Of a stretch of DNA of 57,024 bases, positions 56,496 through 57,024 are shown one piece after another. This DNA is from Nanobdellota archaeon (GTDB lineage Archaea; Nanobdellota; Nanobdellia; Pacearchaeales; GW2011-AR1). Made by a program: the position numbers and the translations under genes. The stretch's first letter is position 1. Every line of letters starts with the position of its first letter. The notes beneath the pieces were generated by a model. The model was given only the letters and a program-made list of their open reading frames with translations. It was not told where the DNA came from and did not search any database. Location of the stretch: assembly GCA_022561055.1 (NCBI GenBank), contig JADFRY010000001.1:1-57024 (forward strand), given 5' to 3'.

Positions 56496-57024
56496 TCATT
56501 TAAAATCATCGAGGGTTTTTATTTTGTTGTTGTTTTTTATTTCTTCTTTTATATTATGTATTGTCCTGTACATTTTTCTTTCTCTTGCCGAGGAGACGTA
56601 ATGATAAATTTGGTCCCTCGTGCCCTTTGTAATTAATATGAATAGCTTTCCAGGGGATAATCTTGCAGTTCTTCCTGTACGTTGGATTTTTCTTATTGCA
56701 GAGGGGACTGGTTCGTAGAAATAAACTGCACTGACTTCTGGGATGTCAAGACCTTCTTCACCAATTGAAGTAGCACAGATGATATTTATCTTTCCTTCTC
56801 GAAATTCTTCTATTACTTTTTTTTGTTCTTTTTGGTTTAAACCAGAGGTTCCTAAAGAACTTGTTTTTTTTGTTTGACCGACGAAAACTTTAGCCTTTAT
56901 TTTCTCTAAAGTGTTTAAGTTTAGAGCTATTTTTTGAGCTGTTTCTCTGAATTGGGTGAAGACTATTATTTTTGGATTTTTTTCGGTGGAAATTTGATTT
57001 TCTATTAATGCTTTAAGTTCTTCG
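56496..57024 (-). CDS. Hef-like SF2 helicase, C-terminal part (5' end beyond window)
   Basis: Minus-strand translation ...INIICATSIGEEGLDIPEVSAVYFYEPVPSAIRKIQRTGRTARLSPGKLFILITKGTRDQIYHYVSSARERKMYRTIHNIKEEIKNNNKIKTLDDFK*. Confidence 0.9.
   Translation of the reverse strand, partial: EELKALIENQISTEKNPKIIVFTQFRETAQKIALNLNTLEKIKAKVFVGQTKKTSSLGTSGLNQKEQKKVIEEFREGKINIICATSIGEEGLDIPEVSAVYFYEPVPSAIRKIQRTGRTARLSPGKLFILITKGTRDQIYHYVSSARERKMYRTIHNIKEEIKNNNKIKTLDDFK

Overview
AT-rich archaeal chromosomal segment. Gene content and style suggest a DPANN lineage (Pacearchaeota/Woesearchaeota-like); this is inference only. From left to right it contains:
- a surface-glycan cluster (CapD-like SDR, GT9, carbamoyltransferase, sulfotransferase, FkbM methyltransferase, flippase)
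- secF/secD, three tRNAs (two with introns) and an unlinked 5S rRNA
- a MacB-like ABC system with two tandem permeases
- the ribosomal/RNAP operon L21e-RpoF-DUF655-S13-S4-S11-RpoD-L18e-L13-S9, and a XerA-like recombinase
- a repeat-rich region of small hypothetical and coiled-coil/winged-helix genes (23.4-30 kb)
- Lhr-like helicase plus metallophosphoesterase
- a recognisable oriC (inverted ORB elements around an AT-only tract) upstream of orc1/cdc6 and the PolD operon
- a right part with thpR, arginase-family, M16 peptidase, DRG-like GTPase, TyrRS, an XPF-type nuclease and a separate Hef-type helicase.

Most notable observations:
1. Core minus-strand genes (hef-like helicase, thpR, tctA-like) each have a displaced, synonymously diverged second copy of their own C-terminal coding tail further downstream. 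In two cases small cargo genes lie between the tails. This is the footprint expected of tail-replacing insertions like e14/icd. In the hef case the displaced tail still overlaps the next gene by ATGA, which fixes the ancestral order.
2. A dispersed motif, TTAAANCGAACTT, occurs about 11 times and only between 23.4 kb and oriC.
3. ORB-like tandem repeats are embedded in the coding sequence of a coiled-coil/winged-helix gene.
Three probable single-base frameshifts were also seen. All calls come from reading the sequence; no database search was run.
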